The position numbers and the translations under genes are program-made. From NCBI RefSeq assembly GCF_030704685.1, contig NZ_JAUZDX010000011.1:124001-188000 (forward strand): a stretch of 64,000 nt of DNA, given 5' to 3'. Of the stretch, positions 18,101 through 25,569 are shown in pieces (position 1 is the first letter of the stretch; each line of letters begins with the position of its first letter). This stretch comes from Acidovorax sp. A1169 (lineage in GTDB: Bacteria > Pseudomonadota > Gammaproteobacteria > Burkholderiales > Burkholderiaceae_C). The notes under the pieces are model-generated. The model was given only the letters and a program-made list of their open reading frames with translations. It ran no database searches and was not told the origin of the DNA.

Positions 18101-19006
18101 CAGGGCGAGGTCCTGGAGGCGCCGGAGGCATCCGGCATGTACCGCGTGCGCTGGGGCATTCCAGCCAACCCGCCGCTGGTGAGCATCGTCATCCCGACCC
18201 GCAATGGCGAGAAGATCCTGCGCCAGTGCCTCGACAGCCTGGTGCAGACCCGCTACCCCAATTACGAAATCATCGTGATGGACAACGGCAGCGACGAAGC
18301 TGCTTCGCTGCAGTTGCTGGCCGAGCGCAAGGCGTCGGGGCAGATCCGGGTGTTGCGCGACGATGGCCCGTTCAACTTCTCGGCCATCAACAACCGTGCG
18401 GTGCACGAAGCCACTCGTGGCGAGTTCGTGCTGCTCATGAACAACGACATTGAGGCCACCCACCCCGAGTGGCTCGACGAGATGGTGGGCCCGGCCCTGG
18501 AGCCCGGCGTGGGCTGCGTGGGCGCCCGGCTGTGGTACCCCGATGGTCGCATCCAGCACGCAGGCGTGGTGCTGGTCTGCGGCGTGGCCGGCCATGCGCA
18601 CAAGCTGCTGGCCCGGGGCCAGCATGGCTACATGGGCCGCGCGGTGCTGGCGCAGGACTTCGTTGCCGTGACGGCGGCCTGCCTGCTGCTGCGCAAGTCG
18701 GTCTACGAAGAGGTGAGTGGCCTGGACGAGAGCCTGGCCGTGGCCTTCAATGACGTGGACTTCTGCCTGCGCGTGCGTGAGGCGGGCTACCGCAACCACT
18801 GGACGCCCTATGCCGAACTGATCCACCACGAGTCTGTCTCGCGCGGCTATGAGGACACGCCCGAGAAGCAAAAGCGCTTCAACTCGGAAGTGAAGATCCT
18901 GCAGACCCGTTGGCCTGCCTTGCTGGCCAACGACCCCTGCTACAACCCCAACCTGACCATCGACGCCGAAGATTTTTCGCTGGCATGGCCCCCCCGGGTT
19001 TCCTGA
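15125..19006 (+). CDS. Fused PIG-L deacetylase and triple GT2 glycosyltransferase
   Basis: A 1293-residue multi-enzyme. Residues about 25-230 are a PIG-L/LmbE zinc deacetylase with APHPDDEVFGCGG (HPDDE at 32-36) and the later HPDH motif near 134, normally acting on N-acetylglucosaminyl groups. Residues about 256-480 form GT2 domain 1 (VSVIVRTMGRP, FLDDDDWFYPDH). About 500-640 is an Ala/Asp/Arg-rich coiled coil. GT2 domain 2 (about 755-985: SIVMPVYNPD, LLDHDDELTPHA, YSDEDKID) and GT2 domain 3 (about 1017-1270: VSIVIPTRNGE, LLMNNDIEA, FNDVDFCLRVREAGY) end the protein. No signal peptide or membrane span is seen. It probably assembles several linkages of a surface glycan on one scaffold. A second ATG at 15134 is possible. 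Confidence 0.9.
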   Translation: MHNMHPSEAEIIPYHASPVPPAPGGVLVLAPHPDDEVFGCGGAITGHVQAGHSVHVVLLTAGGHGEEGAAKGYADTRLSESTDAARVLGLPPPQCWGLQDREVTYGEALVHRIIQAVADTGANVVYAPSPWELHPDHRATALCAIEAVRRLEGVGLHLYEVSAPLRPNRLLDITPVWALKQQAMQVFASQEKKLPYASFISALNRFRALTLFPASEYAEAFESYTSADLRAGGPLLIEGERQRLLGRGVAVLPQDLPLVSVIVRTMGRPTLAKALGSVALQTYPHLDIVLVDASGDGLPGTQWADGPVPVTLVSQGKKLNRALAANAGMAAATGEYLIFLDDDDWFYPDHIAKLVLAVRQSDTVKAVHTAVECVDAKSEPVGEIFQFPYASGELRYGNFMPIHSVLFHRSLVQAGGAAFDERFDLYEDWDFWLQVESRTPFEFVPGVSAAYRIHAGAGEGVQADRQRAADATAQLYAKWQVLQSKQTFEELVTRSLSRRSVLSQLAERDKDVKRLAQDLMDQQQRAMDAMQAADKARQDAHHLGEAHDLACAARDVVRQERDATIVELHAVMRERDLAHQHGANVLDLYTDAQAHIGSLEASAKALGAEIALARNHAHNLQTMVDATQHQLRLVTGSRSWKITRPLRLVVRLPRYAKSVVAAYSVARSRGLGLSHLVKRTVSVLRTQGVQGVRQRLRRMLHGSGHELEALDAGAPVPDAVAGAAPRSYADWVAKFDTMDPVKLSRLVAEAADLPRKALVSIVMPVYNPDPQDVGRAIESVKNQVYPHWELCICDDASTKAGTRELLEAAAAEDSRIRLAFHTKNQHISAATNTAIALAKGQYIALLDHDDELTPHALLRVMQAFARHPQGKVLYSDEDKIDQTGRRFDPYFKPDFNLGLLRSHNYMCHFAVYDADFMRQLGGPRVGFEGAQDYDLALRAIDSVEAAAVLHVPQILYHWRTATGSTASGHGNKSYAFEAGRRALQEHLQRRGLQGEVLEAPEASGMYRVRWGIPANPPLVSIVIPTRNGEKILRQCLDSLVQTRYPNYEIIVMDNGSDEAASLQLLAERKASGQIRVLRDDGPFNFSAINNRAVHEATRGEFVLLMNNDIEATHPEWLDEMVGPALEPGVGCVGARLWYPDGRIQHAGVVLVCGVAGHAHKLLARGQHGYMGRAVLAQDFVAVTAACLLLRKSVYEEVSGLDESLAVAFNDVDFCLRVREAGYRNHWTPYAELIHHESVSRGYEDTPEKQKRFNSEVKILQTRWPALLANDPCYNPNLTIDAEDFSLAWPPRVS

Positions 19007-19062
19007 GCCGGCGCTCGCCGCCGTCTTTGCCACGTGACCGTTTCCTTCCTTGAATCCACCGT

Positions 19063-20859
19063 ATGAGCCGACTTGACTCCCTTTTGCCCCTGCTGGCCTG
19101 CCCGCGTTGCGGCTCCAGACTGATCCAGCACGAGAGCCGGGTGGTGTGTGGCGGCTGCGAGGCGGCCTACCCCCTGCGCAATGGGGTGCCCGTGCTGCTG
19201 CCGGAAACCATCGAGGAGGCGGGAACGGGGGAGGCCTCGGTGGACGATCCGGTATCGCGCCACCCCTACAGCCAGGAGTCGCTCAGAATCATCGAGGAGC
19301 ACCGGGATGAATGGGTGCTGGACCTGGGCGCAGGCGGCAAGCTGCAGCGCTGGGACAACGTGGTGCAGATCGACATCTTTCGCTACCCCATGACGGACGT
19401 GGTCGGCTCTGCCGACCGGCTGCCGTTCAGGGACAACAGCTTCGGTGCCGTCATCAGCCAGGCGGTGTTCGAGCACCTGCAATATCCCCAGGCGGCGGTG
19501 GAGGAGATTCGCCGCGTGCTCAAGCCCGGCGGCGTGGTCAAGATCGACACCGCCTTCCTGCAGCCGGAGCACGGCTATCCCCACCATTTCTACAACGCCA
19601 CCGAAACCGGCCTGCGCGAGTGGTTCCGCGAGTTTGACCTGCGTTGGAGTGGTGTGGAGCCCCACCAGCACCCGCGGTGGTCGCTGAGCTGGTTCCTCGG
19701 GGTCTACCTGGACCGCCTGCCCGCCGATGCGGCGGCCCTGCTGCGCACCACGCCGCTGGGCGAGGTGGTCGACGCCCTGCAGCGTTCCGGCACGGGGGCG
19801 GCCCAGCCGCAGGACGTGGCCATCATGGATGCCCTCGGCGCGCTGCCCGAGCACCACCTGCGCACGCTGGCTGCGGGGGTGTCCATCCGGGCGGTCAATC
19901 CTCCCAAGACGTTGTCTTCGACATCGATGCCATCCCTGGCGGGGGCGTCTCCCGTCGTGGCGACTGACCTGGACCGCAAGCTGGCGGCTGCGCGCATGGA
20001 TCTGGAGTACCTGCGCTCGGAGCTGACCACGGTGCATGAGCGCCAGTTGCTCGCCAACGACCAGGCGCGCTACATGGCGCAGTACTACCGCCTGATCGCC
20101 GATGCTGGCGAAGAGGTATCCCTCGGGGCTGGGCGGCGAGCGCATGCCCTGTTCCACGCCAAGAACATGGTGCGCGCCGTGGTGCCGCCAGGCATGTGGC
20201 GGTTCATGAGGGATGGCTGGCGCACATTGTCTGGCGCAAGCGCCGCGCAGGGCGCGCAAACAGTCCATTCCCAGGCAGTGGCCGCGCCGTTCGTCTCGGC
20301 CGTGGTGCAGCCTTTCGACGTGGCGGCGCTCACCGCCACCTTCTTCTCGCTGGTGCACCAGACCTACTCGGGCTGGGAGCTGCTGCTGCTGGGGCACGCC
20401 GACCAGTCACCTGCGGTGCGCACGGCCATGGAAGACTTTGCCCGGCTCGATTCGCGGCTGACCATCGTTGCGCGGACGGATCCCGAAGGCGACTACGATT
20501 GGCGCGGACAGTATCGCCTGGTGTTGCAGGAGGGCACCACGCTCTCCTTCAACGCGCTGCAGGAGATGTTCACCTTGGCCAAAGTGCGCCCCGATACCTG
20601 GGCCATCATGGCAGACTACGACGCCTTCCTGGGGCGCGATGACGTGATGCCGCCCATGCGCTGCCTGAGCGCCCCGGTGCCGCAGACCGACAGTTCGTTG
20701 GCTGTCTTGGCGCCTTGCGTCCTGCTCGCGGGTGACGCATTGCGCCGAAATGGTGGCCGCAGCATCATTGATGTGAACTATCAGCAGGTCGCCCATATCC
20801 CATTGGTGCTTTTTCACACGCTGCAAGAGCCCTCATCCCTGCGAGTCGCCCACCGGTGA
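19063..20859 (+). CDS. Zinc-ribbon SAM methyltransferase with C-terminal degenerate GT2 domain
   Basis: A 598-residue protein. The N-terminus is a Trm112-like zinc ribbon (LACPRCGSRL ... VVCGGCEAAYPL, four Cys). Next comes a class I SAM methyltransferase (about 83-240: WVLDLGAGGKLQRW, AVFEHLQYPQAAVEEIRRVL). A helical linker with a coiled-coil-like segment follows (about 300-345). The final 195 residues resemble the start of a GT2 domain (FVSAVVQPFDVAALTATFFS, QTYSGWELLLLGHAD), but the DxD region reads MADYDAFLGRDDV and much of the acceptor half is missing, so glycosyl transfer is doubtful. It lies 56 bases behind the triple GT2 gene. Likely role: glycan methylation or chain-length control. 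Confidence 0.82.
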   Translation: MSRLDSLLPLLACPRCGSRLIQHESRVVCGGCEAAYPLRNGVPVLLPETIEEAGTGEASVDDPVSRHPYSQESLRIIEEHRDEWVLDLGAGGKLQRWDNVVQIDIFRYPMTDVVGSADRLPFRDNSFGAVISQAVFEHLQYPQAAVEEIRRVLKPGGVVKIDTAFLQPEHGYPHHFYNATETGLREWFREFDLRWSGVEPHQHPRWSLSWFLGVYLDRLPADAAALLRTTPLGEVVDALQRSGTGAAQPQDVAIMDALGALPEHHLRTLAAGVSIRAVNPPKTLSSTSMPSLAGASPVVATDLDRKLAAARMDLEYLRSELTTVHERQLLANDQARYMAQYYRLIADAGEEVSLGAGRRAHALFHAKNMVRAVVPPGMWRFMRDGWRTLSGASAAQGAQTVHSQAVAAPFVSAVVQPFDVAALTATFFSLVHQTYSGWELLLLGHADQSPAVRTAMEDFARLDSRLTIVARTDPEGDYDWRGQYRLVLQEGTTLSFNALQEMFTLAKVRPDTWAIMADYDAFLGRDDVMPPMRCLSAPVPQTDSSLAVLAPCVLLAGDALRRNGGRSIIDVNYQQVAHIPLVLFHTLQEPSSLRVAHR

Positions 20860-20892
20860 TTCGTTGAACTTCCACACTATGTTGAGACACGC

Positions 20893-21408
20893 ATGAAGAA
20901 TTTTGCACAAAAGATCACGCTCGCCGCTGCCATGGTCGCGGTGTTGCCATGGCTGGCCGGCTGCGCGACCTCGCAGACTGCAGGCAATGCAGCCGCCGCA
21001 CCGAATACGGTTTCGGCGGAGTCAAAGCCGCTGAACCTGGTGTTCGAATCGCCTGCGCTCGAGCCCAAAATGGCGCAAATCGGTGTGCTTACCAATTTCA
21101 AACGCTATTGGCAAGCCCATGTGGACCGCAACTGGGGCGTGCGCTACGATCTGGAGCATGGGATCGACCCCAAGCGGACGGATTCCAAGTTCTATGCGGA
21201 ATACCATGCGAAAGCATGGACCCTGAAATCCATCAAGGTGCATGATGTCACCCAGGATGGCAAGAATGCCAATGTGGAAGTGGAACTCACACTGGTCGAT
21301 CCGACCGGGAAGAAGTCTGACTCCAATTTCCGCACCTCCGATATCTGGGAGATCGTGGATGGGCAGTGGAAGCACGTCAATCTCGACGCTGTTCTGAAGT
21401 CGCGCTGA
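20893..21408 (+). CDS. Small exported lipoprotein of unknown function
   Basis: A 171-residue protein with a type II signal peptide: charged start, hydrophobic core and lipobox LAGC (Cys at residue 24). The mature part has an NTF2-like look (NFKRYWQAHVDRNW ... KSIKVHDVTQDGKNANVEVELT ... DIWEIVDGQWKHVNLD), with alternating beta strands ending in a W-K-H-V strand. It starts 33 bases after the methyltransferase/GT2 gene and could be the last gene of that transcript. No catalytic motif is visible. Confidence 0.8.
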   Translation: MKNFAQKITLAAAMVAVLPWLAGCATSQTAGNAAAAPNTVSAESKPLNLVFESPALEPKMAQIGVLTNFKRYWQAHVDRNWGVRYDLEHGIDPKRTDSKFYAEYHAKAWTLKSIKVHDVTQDGKNANVEVELTLVDPTGKKSDSNFRTSDIWEIVDGQWKHVNLDAVLKSR

Positions 21409-21579
21409 TGAGGGGCCGTGGCAGCGCCGCAAGGGTCAGTTGGGTACGCCCGCCGGCTCTCTGGCGACTTGCCTCTGGCCCGCTGTGCCGCAGCAGGGCA
21501 GGCCGCAGGCTTGCCGTGTCGGGTGCAGGAAAAGGACAACGGGCGCTTGTTGCTGAGGTGCAACATCCTTCGCCCTAGT

Positions 21580-21595
21580 TGTGACACCAAACACA
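21580..21595. promoter_or_regulatory. Crp-type box upstream of the exported protein gene
   Basis: TGTGA-CACCAA-ACACA fits the TGTGA-N6-TCACA consensus in nine of ten arm positions. It is centred about 194 bases before ATG 21782. A Crp-family regulator with the canonical recognition helix is encoded at 34276-34974. Single-mismatch sites do occur by chance, so the confidence rests on the sister sites at 35174 and 40757. Confidence 0.45.
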
Positions 21596-21714
21596 TTTTA
21601 TCTACGCACCCCTGCGCAAACCGGGGGGCGATTGTGTAGGATGCGAATCAACAGTCCATAGAGTCCGCTTGTCTAGATTGTGTACGCGGGGCGGATTGTT
21701 GAAGTATCTGGTGT

Positions 21715-21726
21715 AAACTTGTAAAG
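21715..21726 (+). promoter_or_regulatory. Shared 12-mer AAACTTGTAAAG in the leader/promoter
   Basis: An identical 12-base sequence occurs at 40874-40885 upstream of the S-layer gene, on the same strand and downstream of a Crp-like box in both cases. It lies 56 bases before ATG 21782. Its TGTAAAG part could be a -10 element or an element of a shared untranslated leader; the sequence alone does not decide. Confidence 0.45.
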
Positions 21727-21781
21727 CTATGAGTGTGGGCTTGCTCAGGTGCTTTTTTTAATTTTTATGGAGAAATCTGTG

Positions 21782-22954
21782 ATGAAGAAGAAACTTCTTG
21801 CTGTAGCAATGGGCGCCATGCTCGCTGCTGGTGCTGCAAACGCTGTGACCGTGAATCACGCTGGTTTGGGTGATTTGCTGGTCGCTCCCTCGTATTTCAT
21901 CGGTGGGGGATGGCAAAGTGAGTTGAAGGTTATCAACACTAGCCTGACGCAATCCGTCGTCGCCAAGGTCGTGATTCACGACAACGAGCGCTCCGAAGAA
22001 CGTCTGGACTTCTTGATCTACCTGTCGCCTGGCGACGTGTGGGTCGGTACCCTGGCAAGCCAAGCCGCTGCCGCCAACGGCCAAACGACGCGTTCGGTTG
22101 TGACGTCCAGCGACGACTCGATCCTGCTGCCTAACTCCAACACCTTCGCATCCGCTGCTACCCCAGCAGTGATCGTGAGCGGTGCTGGCGAAGGCCGCTC
22201 GCCACTGACCAACATCGGTTACATCACGATCATCGAATCGCAAGCATTCGACCTCGCTCCTAACCGTCCTGGCGTTGCCAAGGCTGCCATTAAGGCCGCA
22301 TTTGACGCAGCTCCAGCTGTGGTCGCCGACACCAACACGCCTAACGTGCTGGCCGGTTTCCTGACCATCTCGAACACGCTGAACGGTCAGAACGCTTCGC
22401 TGCCTACCCTGGCACTGGCTGACTACAACAACCGCATCAAGCAAAACATCGGTGTTGACTCCAGCCTGGGCGCTCCACGTTCGCAAGCTACCGTTGCTGA
22501 CATCGAAGACGCACTGTGGAAGACCTCGTTCGTCGTGCCTTACGTGGTCGGCGGTACGCAATCTTCGCTGGTGTCCTTCACGTTCCCCACGAAGCTGACG
22601 TACCGTAACGTCATCAGCGGCCAGTACCCCTTCCAACAGAAGGTTCAGATCGCTGCTGACGTGTTCGATTACAGCGAAAACACCATCGCCGGTCCAACGT
22701 TCAACATCTCGCCTCTGCCACCAGCATCGTCGACCAGCGTGTTCGAACACGACTGGCTGGCCTTCGGTAGCCAGATCAGCGTGGGCACGTTCACCGCTGG
22801 CTGGGCTAACGTTCGCTACGCAAACCCAACGGTCTCCGTTGGCCAAACCTCGGCTCCTTCTGTGAACCTGGGCAAGTCGGGCGGTCCTGGCGTTGTTACC
22901 TACATCAACACGATTGGCCCAGAAGTCACGTGGCACTACGCTCCTTCTAACTAA
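21782..22954 (+). CDS. Major exported surface protein, highly expressed codon usage
   Basis: A 390-residue protein with a clear Sec signal peptide (MKKKLLAVAMGAMLAAGAANA, cleavage near residue 21-22). The mature part begins with a beta-rich segment, GDLLVAPSYFIGGGWQSELKVINTS and YLSPGDVWVG, a pattern I recall from conserved exported proteins of Geobacter-like and other proteobacteria with no known function. Codon choice differs strongly from neighbours: GCT, CCA, CAA and TTC-AAC rich with lower GC3, as in very abundant proteins. ATG 21782 is selected because of the signal peptide and GGAG; 21749 would add a poor extension. A strong terminator follows. Possibly a coat or sheath subunit. Confidence 0.8.
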   Translation: MKKKLLAVAMGAMLAAGAANAVTVNHAGLGDLLVAPSYFIGGGWQSELKVINTSLTQSVVAKVVIHDNERSEERLDFLIYLSPGDVWVGTLASQAAAANGQTTRSVVTSSDDSILLPNSNTFASAATPAVIVSGAGEGRSPLTNIGYITIIESQAFDLAPNRPGVAKAAIKAAFDAAPAVVADTNTPNVLAGFLTISNTLNGQNASLPTLALADYNNRIKQNIGVDSSLGAPRSQATVADIEDALWKTSFVVPYVVGGTQSSLVSFTFPTKLTYRNVISGQYPFQQKVQIAADVFDYSENTIAGPTFNISPLPPASSTSVFEHDWLAFGSQISVGTFTAGWANVRYANPTVSVGQTSAPSVNLGKSGGPGVVTYINTIGPEVTWHYAPSN

Positions 22955-22971
22955 GAAGTTGCGACTTTAGT

Positions 22972-23010
22972 AAAAAGGCCGCCGGCGAGAGCTCGCGGCC
23001 TTTTTTTTTT
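22972..23010 (+). terminator. Strong rho-independent terminator
   Basis: Arms GGCCGC (22977-22982) and GCGGCC (22995-23000), extended by an A run upstream pairing with ten Ts (23001-23010). It lies 17 bases after the stop of the exported protein gene and only 11 bases before the next start codon, so the downstream gene would be expressed mainly by read-through or by a promoter inside the first gene. Confidence 0.92.
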
Positions 23011-23021
23011 GGGCGGATGCA

Positions 23022-24206
23022 ATGCGGTATCTAATTGTTATTTTTTTGGCTGCAATGAGCACGTTTGCACAGGCTGCAAACTTTGTTTCGATGCACCAGT
23101 CAGCACACAGAATTGCCCTGGCCCTGCCAGTCGGCGGTACCAGCTACACCTTTGACACCAAGGTTGGCTTCAAGGAGCAATACGCGCCTACCGGCGTGAC
23201 GGGTTGCGCCATCGGGTTCGGCACCGGCGGCTGCGCCTTCCCTGGCGGTGGCTCCCTCTCCCTGCCTGAGTTTACTGGCTTCCAGATGCAGAACCAGGAA
23301 TTCAAGATCTTCATTCCCGCAGGTACGCGTTCGTTCCTGTTCTCGGGCTATGCGGCCCAAACCACCCAGTCGGCCTTCGTGCTGCGCTATGGCAAGGAGC
23401 CGACCCGTGTCGCTCCCCTGAGCGGCGCAGAGTACCAGGCCGCGCAGACCGGCGAACGCATCGACTCCTCGTTCACACGCCTGGTCAACGAAGACGTCGA
23501 CCATTTCGTAGTGCACGACGGTGGCGGCACCCTGCGCTTCGTGGGCGGCCAGCTCGATGCCAAGCGCAGCAGCACCGACCAGGGCAAGTGGCTCTACGTG
23601 CGCCAGCTGAGCGGCGCCGCGCTCTACGACTACCAGGGCGCCCTGGACGTCGACATGCCCAAGTACGCGGCCGGCTACGCCAAGATCTCCTGGACGACCA
23701 GCCCCTTCCCGGATCCCGTGGACACTGCGTCGCCGACGACGCCTACTACGCCTACTACGCCGACGACGCCTACCACGCCTACCACGCCGACGATTCCGAC
23801 CATCCCCACCACACCGACCACGCCTACGACGCCTGGATCGGTGACCACCAACGTGGTGTCCACAGCCGGCCAGCCTTTGAAGCTGGATATCACGTTGACG
23901 CAGACCAGTGCCGACGTCGCTGCCAGCGAGAAGACCAGTGTGTGGATCGCGGCACGCATTCCAGCCAATGGCTTGTTCTTCACGACGGATGTGTGGTTCT
24001 TCCGCAAGGTCGACAGCTGGGTTCAGTTGGGGCTGCCCAACCCTGAAACCGTTGCGTACTCCAGCCAGATCACCAATGCGGGCACCCTCAAGTTCACACC
24101 CAGCATGGACCTGATGGTGGAAGACCTGCGCGCTTTCAACGTCGAAATCTATTTCGGCTTCAAGAACAGCAACGGTTCCTTCGTCAACAAGGGCAAGATC
24201 TGGTAA
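23022..24206 (+). CDS. Exported protein with Thr-Pro repeat linker
   Basis: A 394-residue protein with a signal peptide (MRYLIVIFLAAMSTFAQA). An N-terminal beta domain (about 20-235; VGGTSYTFDTKVGF, GCAIGFGTGGCAF with a Cys pair) is joined by an extended linker of PTT and PTI repeats (about 239-270) to a C-terminal beta domain (about 275-394) that begins VVSTAGQPLKLDITL and ends GSFVNKGKIW. The design is that of a secreted two-domain adhesin-like or matrix protein. It immediately follows the terminator of the abundant exported protein, suggesting a low-level partner. No family recognised. Confidence 0.75.
   Translation: MRYLIVIFLAAMSTFAQAANFVSMHQSAHRIALALPVGGTSYTFDTKVGFKEQYAPTGVTGCAIGFGTGGCAFPGGGSLSLPEFTGFQMQNQEFKIFIPAGTRSFLFSGYAAQTTQSAFVLRYGKEPTRVAPLSGAEYQAAQTGERIDSSFTRLVNEDVDHFVVHDGGGTLRFVGGQLDAKRSSTDQGKWLYVRQLSGAALYDYQGALDVDMPKYAAGYAKISWTTSPFPDPVDTASPTTPTTPTTPTTPTTPTTPTIPTIPTTPTTPTTPGSVTTNVVSTAGQPLKLDITLTQTSADVAASEKTSVWIAARIPANGLFFTTDVWFFRKVDSWVQLGLPNPETVAYSSQITNAGTLKFTPSMDLMVEDLRAFNVEIYFGFKNSNGSFVNKGKIW
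23733..23835 (+). repeat. Tandem 9-base repeats coding Pro-Thr-Thr
   Basis: About eleven imperfect copies of CCTACTACG/CCGACCACG-type units encode PTT/PTI. The array keeps frame and is a likely site of copy-number variation by slippage, which would change linker length without a frameshift. Confidence 0.8.
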
Positions 24207-24234
24207 GCACCAGCAAGCGCTTTGCGCAGACGCG

Positions 24235-24259
24235 AAAAAGGTCCCTAGGGGCCTTTTTT
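24235..24259. terminator. Bidirectional rho-independent terminator
   Basis: AAAAAGG-T-CCC-TA-GGG-G-CC-TTTTTT forms a nearly perfect stem with A and T runs at the two sides. It lies 28 bases after the Thr-Pro protein gene and serves as the boundary to the minus-strand half of the polysaccharide cluster. Confidence 0.85.
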
Positions 24260-24467
24260 CATTTCATGGAGCGAGCACGCTGCGGGTCAGATGGATTGGG
24301 CATGCCTTTGCTGCCTCTCCACCACTGCCGCCAATCTCGCGCACAGCGCCAGGGCCAGAAGGCGTCGAGGCAGACGGAGCATCGACTGCAACGTCCGACA
24401 AACCGGTTCCTCGGCTGTGGGGCGTTTCGCTTCCATGCCTTGTGCCGCGCAGCCTCCCGGGCGGGTC

Positions 24468-25355
24468 TTATTGCCGGGGTGCGCTGGGAACCTGGAAAGG
24501 GTTGGCACCCTGGTTCTGCTGCATGTTGGCATTGTTGCGTGCAGCATTCAGTGCCTCGGACAGGCTGTTGAACACCGTGTTGGCTGCGTTCGGTGAGTTG
24601 GCGGCCGCAGGGGCGGCGTCAGGGGTTGCCGCTGCCTGCTGCTGGGCCGCCTGCCCGGCATTGGCCCCGGCTGGGGGCACGACCGCTGTGGCGGCTGCCT
24701 GCGTGGTGGCGGGATCCCCGGCAGGCGTCTGCGCCACCGGCGTAGCGCCCTGAACGGGCGATTGGCCCTGCGCTACGGGGGCGGGTGCCCCTGTGCCGGC
24801 GGCCCTGTCCGTCTTCTTGGTGAAATAGATGCTCTGCTGTCCGCCGGGTGCTGACAGCACCACGTGGGTGGGGTGGACCTGTGCCAGTGTGAACTCGCCC
24901 AGTGCCTGCCCCTCGCGGAAGGTCGAGAAGGGGCGCCCCTCCGTGGCCGCGCTGGCAAAGCGCGGGCCGAGGCGCACATTGGCCATCTTGACGCTGCCCG
25001 CAATCACCACCCCGTACAGCTGCAGATCCTGGTCGGTCACCACGGCGGGAGGAGGCGGTGGTGGCGGCGGTGGGACGGGTGGGACGCGATCCGGCCATGC
25101 CTTGCGCTGGGCGTCGAAGGGGTTGGCGCCCCCCGCCTGGATGGAGGTGGCCGCTGGAGGCGCAGTTGCGGGCGAGGGTGCAGCCACCGCAGTGCCTGGG
25201 CGCGCGAGCGCGCCAGGAGCGGTACCCTGGGGGGCGGCCTGCGCCAGTGCTTGCCCGGCCAGGGCGATGCCGGCGATGGCCATTGCCAAATGCATAGCCA
25301 TGGCGCTTGGCGACGGTTTGTCCGGCGGGGGTGAAAGGAAACCAAGAGTAGACAT
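24468..25355 (-). CDS. Proline-rich periplasmic protein with GspC/PilP-like domain
   Basis: A 295-residue protein. After a short cytoplasmic start, residues about 20-37 are a hydrophobic anchor or signal (MAIAGIALAGQALA). An Ala/Pro linker with a run of nine prolines leads to a small beta domain (about 103-165: DLQLYGVVIAGSVKMANVRL, GEFTLAQVHPTHVVLS, QSIYF), which resembles the HR domain of type II secretion GspC or PilP. The tail is Ala/Gln/Asn-rich (residues 170-295). ATG 25355 is chosen over 25526 because GGGAG precedes it. No other secretion genes are nearby, so the job is open. Confidence 0.6.
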   Translation of the reverse strand: MSTLGFLSPPPDKPSPSAMAMHLAMAIAGIALAGQALAQAAPQGTAPGALARPGTAVAAPSPATAPPAATSIQAGGANPFDAQRKAWPDRVPPVPPPPPPPPPAVVTDQDLQLYGVVIAGSVKMANVRLGPRFASAATEGRPFSTFREGQALGEFTLAQVHPTHVVLSAPGGQQSIYFTKKTDRAAGTGAPAPVAQGQSPVQGATPVAQTPAGDPATTQAAATAVVPPAGANAGQAAQQQAAATPDAAPAAANSPNAANTVFNSLSEALNAARNNANMQQNQGANPFQVPSAPRQ

Positions 25356-25569
25356 GTACTCACTCCCAAGAAGTCGAAATGCCGGGCAAGCCTGGCGGAG
25401 AAACGTGCTGCTGGCACAGCCCGATGGGGCGGTCAGTGCATGGAGGCGTCGGGTGGCAAGGGGGCATGCGGCGGCATGGCTGCGCGTCCTGTCGGGTGTG
25501 ATTTTCGCAGAGTGGCGGGTGCACATCGCGCTACAGGATGTGTCAGGTCCCGGGCCAGCGGCGTTCCGT

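Larger units (their letters stand above)
21409..21781. other. Long promoter region of the major exported protein gene
   Basis: 373 bases without a gene, more AT-rich towards the 3' end. It contains a Crp-like box (21580-21595), a TTGAAG that could serve as a -35 (21699-21704), the 12-mer AAACTTGTAAAG (21715-21726) shared with the S-layer gene leader, and the ribosome site GGAG 8 bases before ATG 21782. Confidence 0.6.

Noticed and set aside
15173..19033. Long minus-strand open frames (770 and 506 codons) opposite the PIG-L/GT2 gene
   Set aside because: Composition is that of antisense shadows, without motifs or ribosome sites; the plus strand is fully explained.
23733..23835. Possible CRISPR-like array
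   Set aside because: Units are 9 bases, contiguous, without spacers, and encode an in-frame Thr-Pro linker.
24266..24596. Short overlapping frames after the bidirectional terminator
   Set aside because: No ribosome sites or conserved features; probably non-coding spacer and antisense of the GspC-like gene end.
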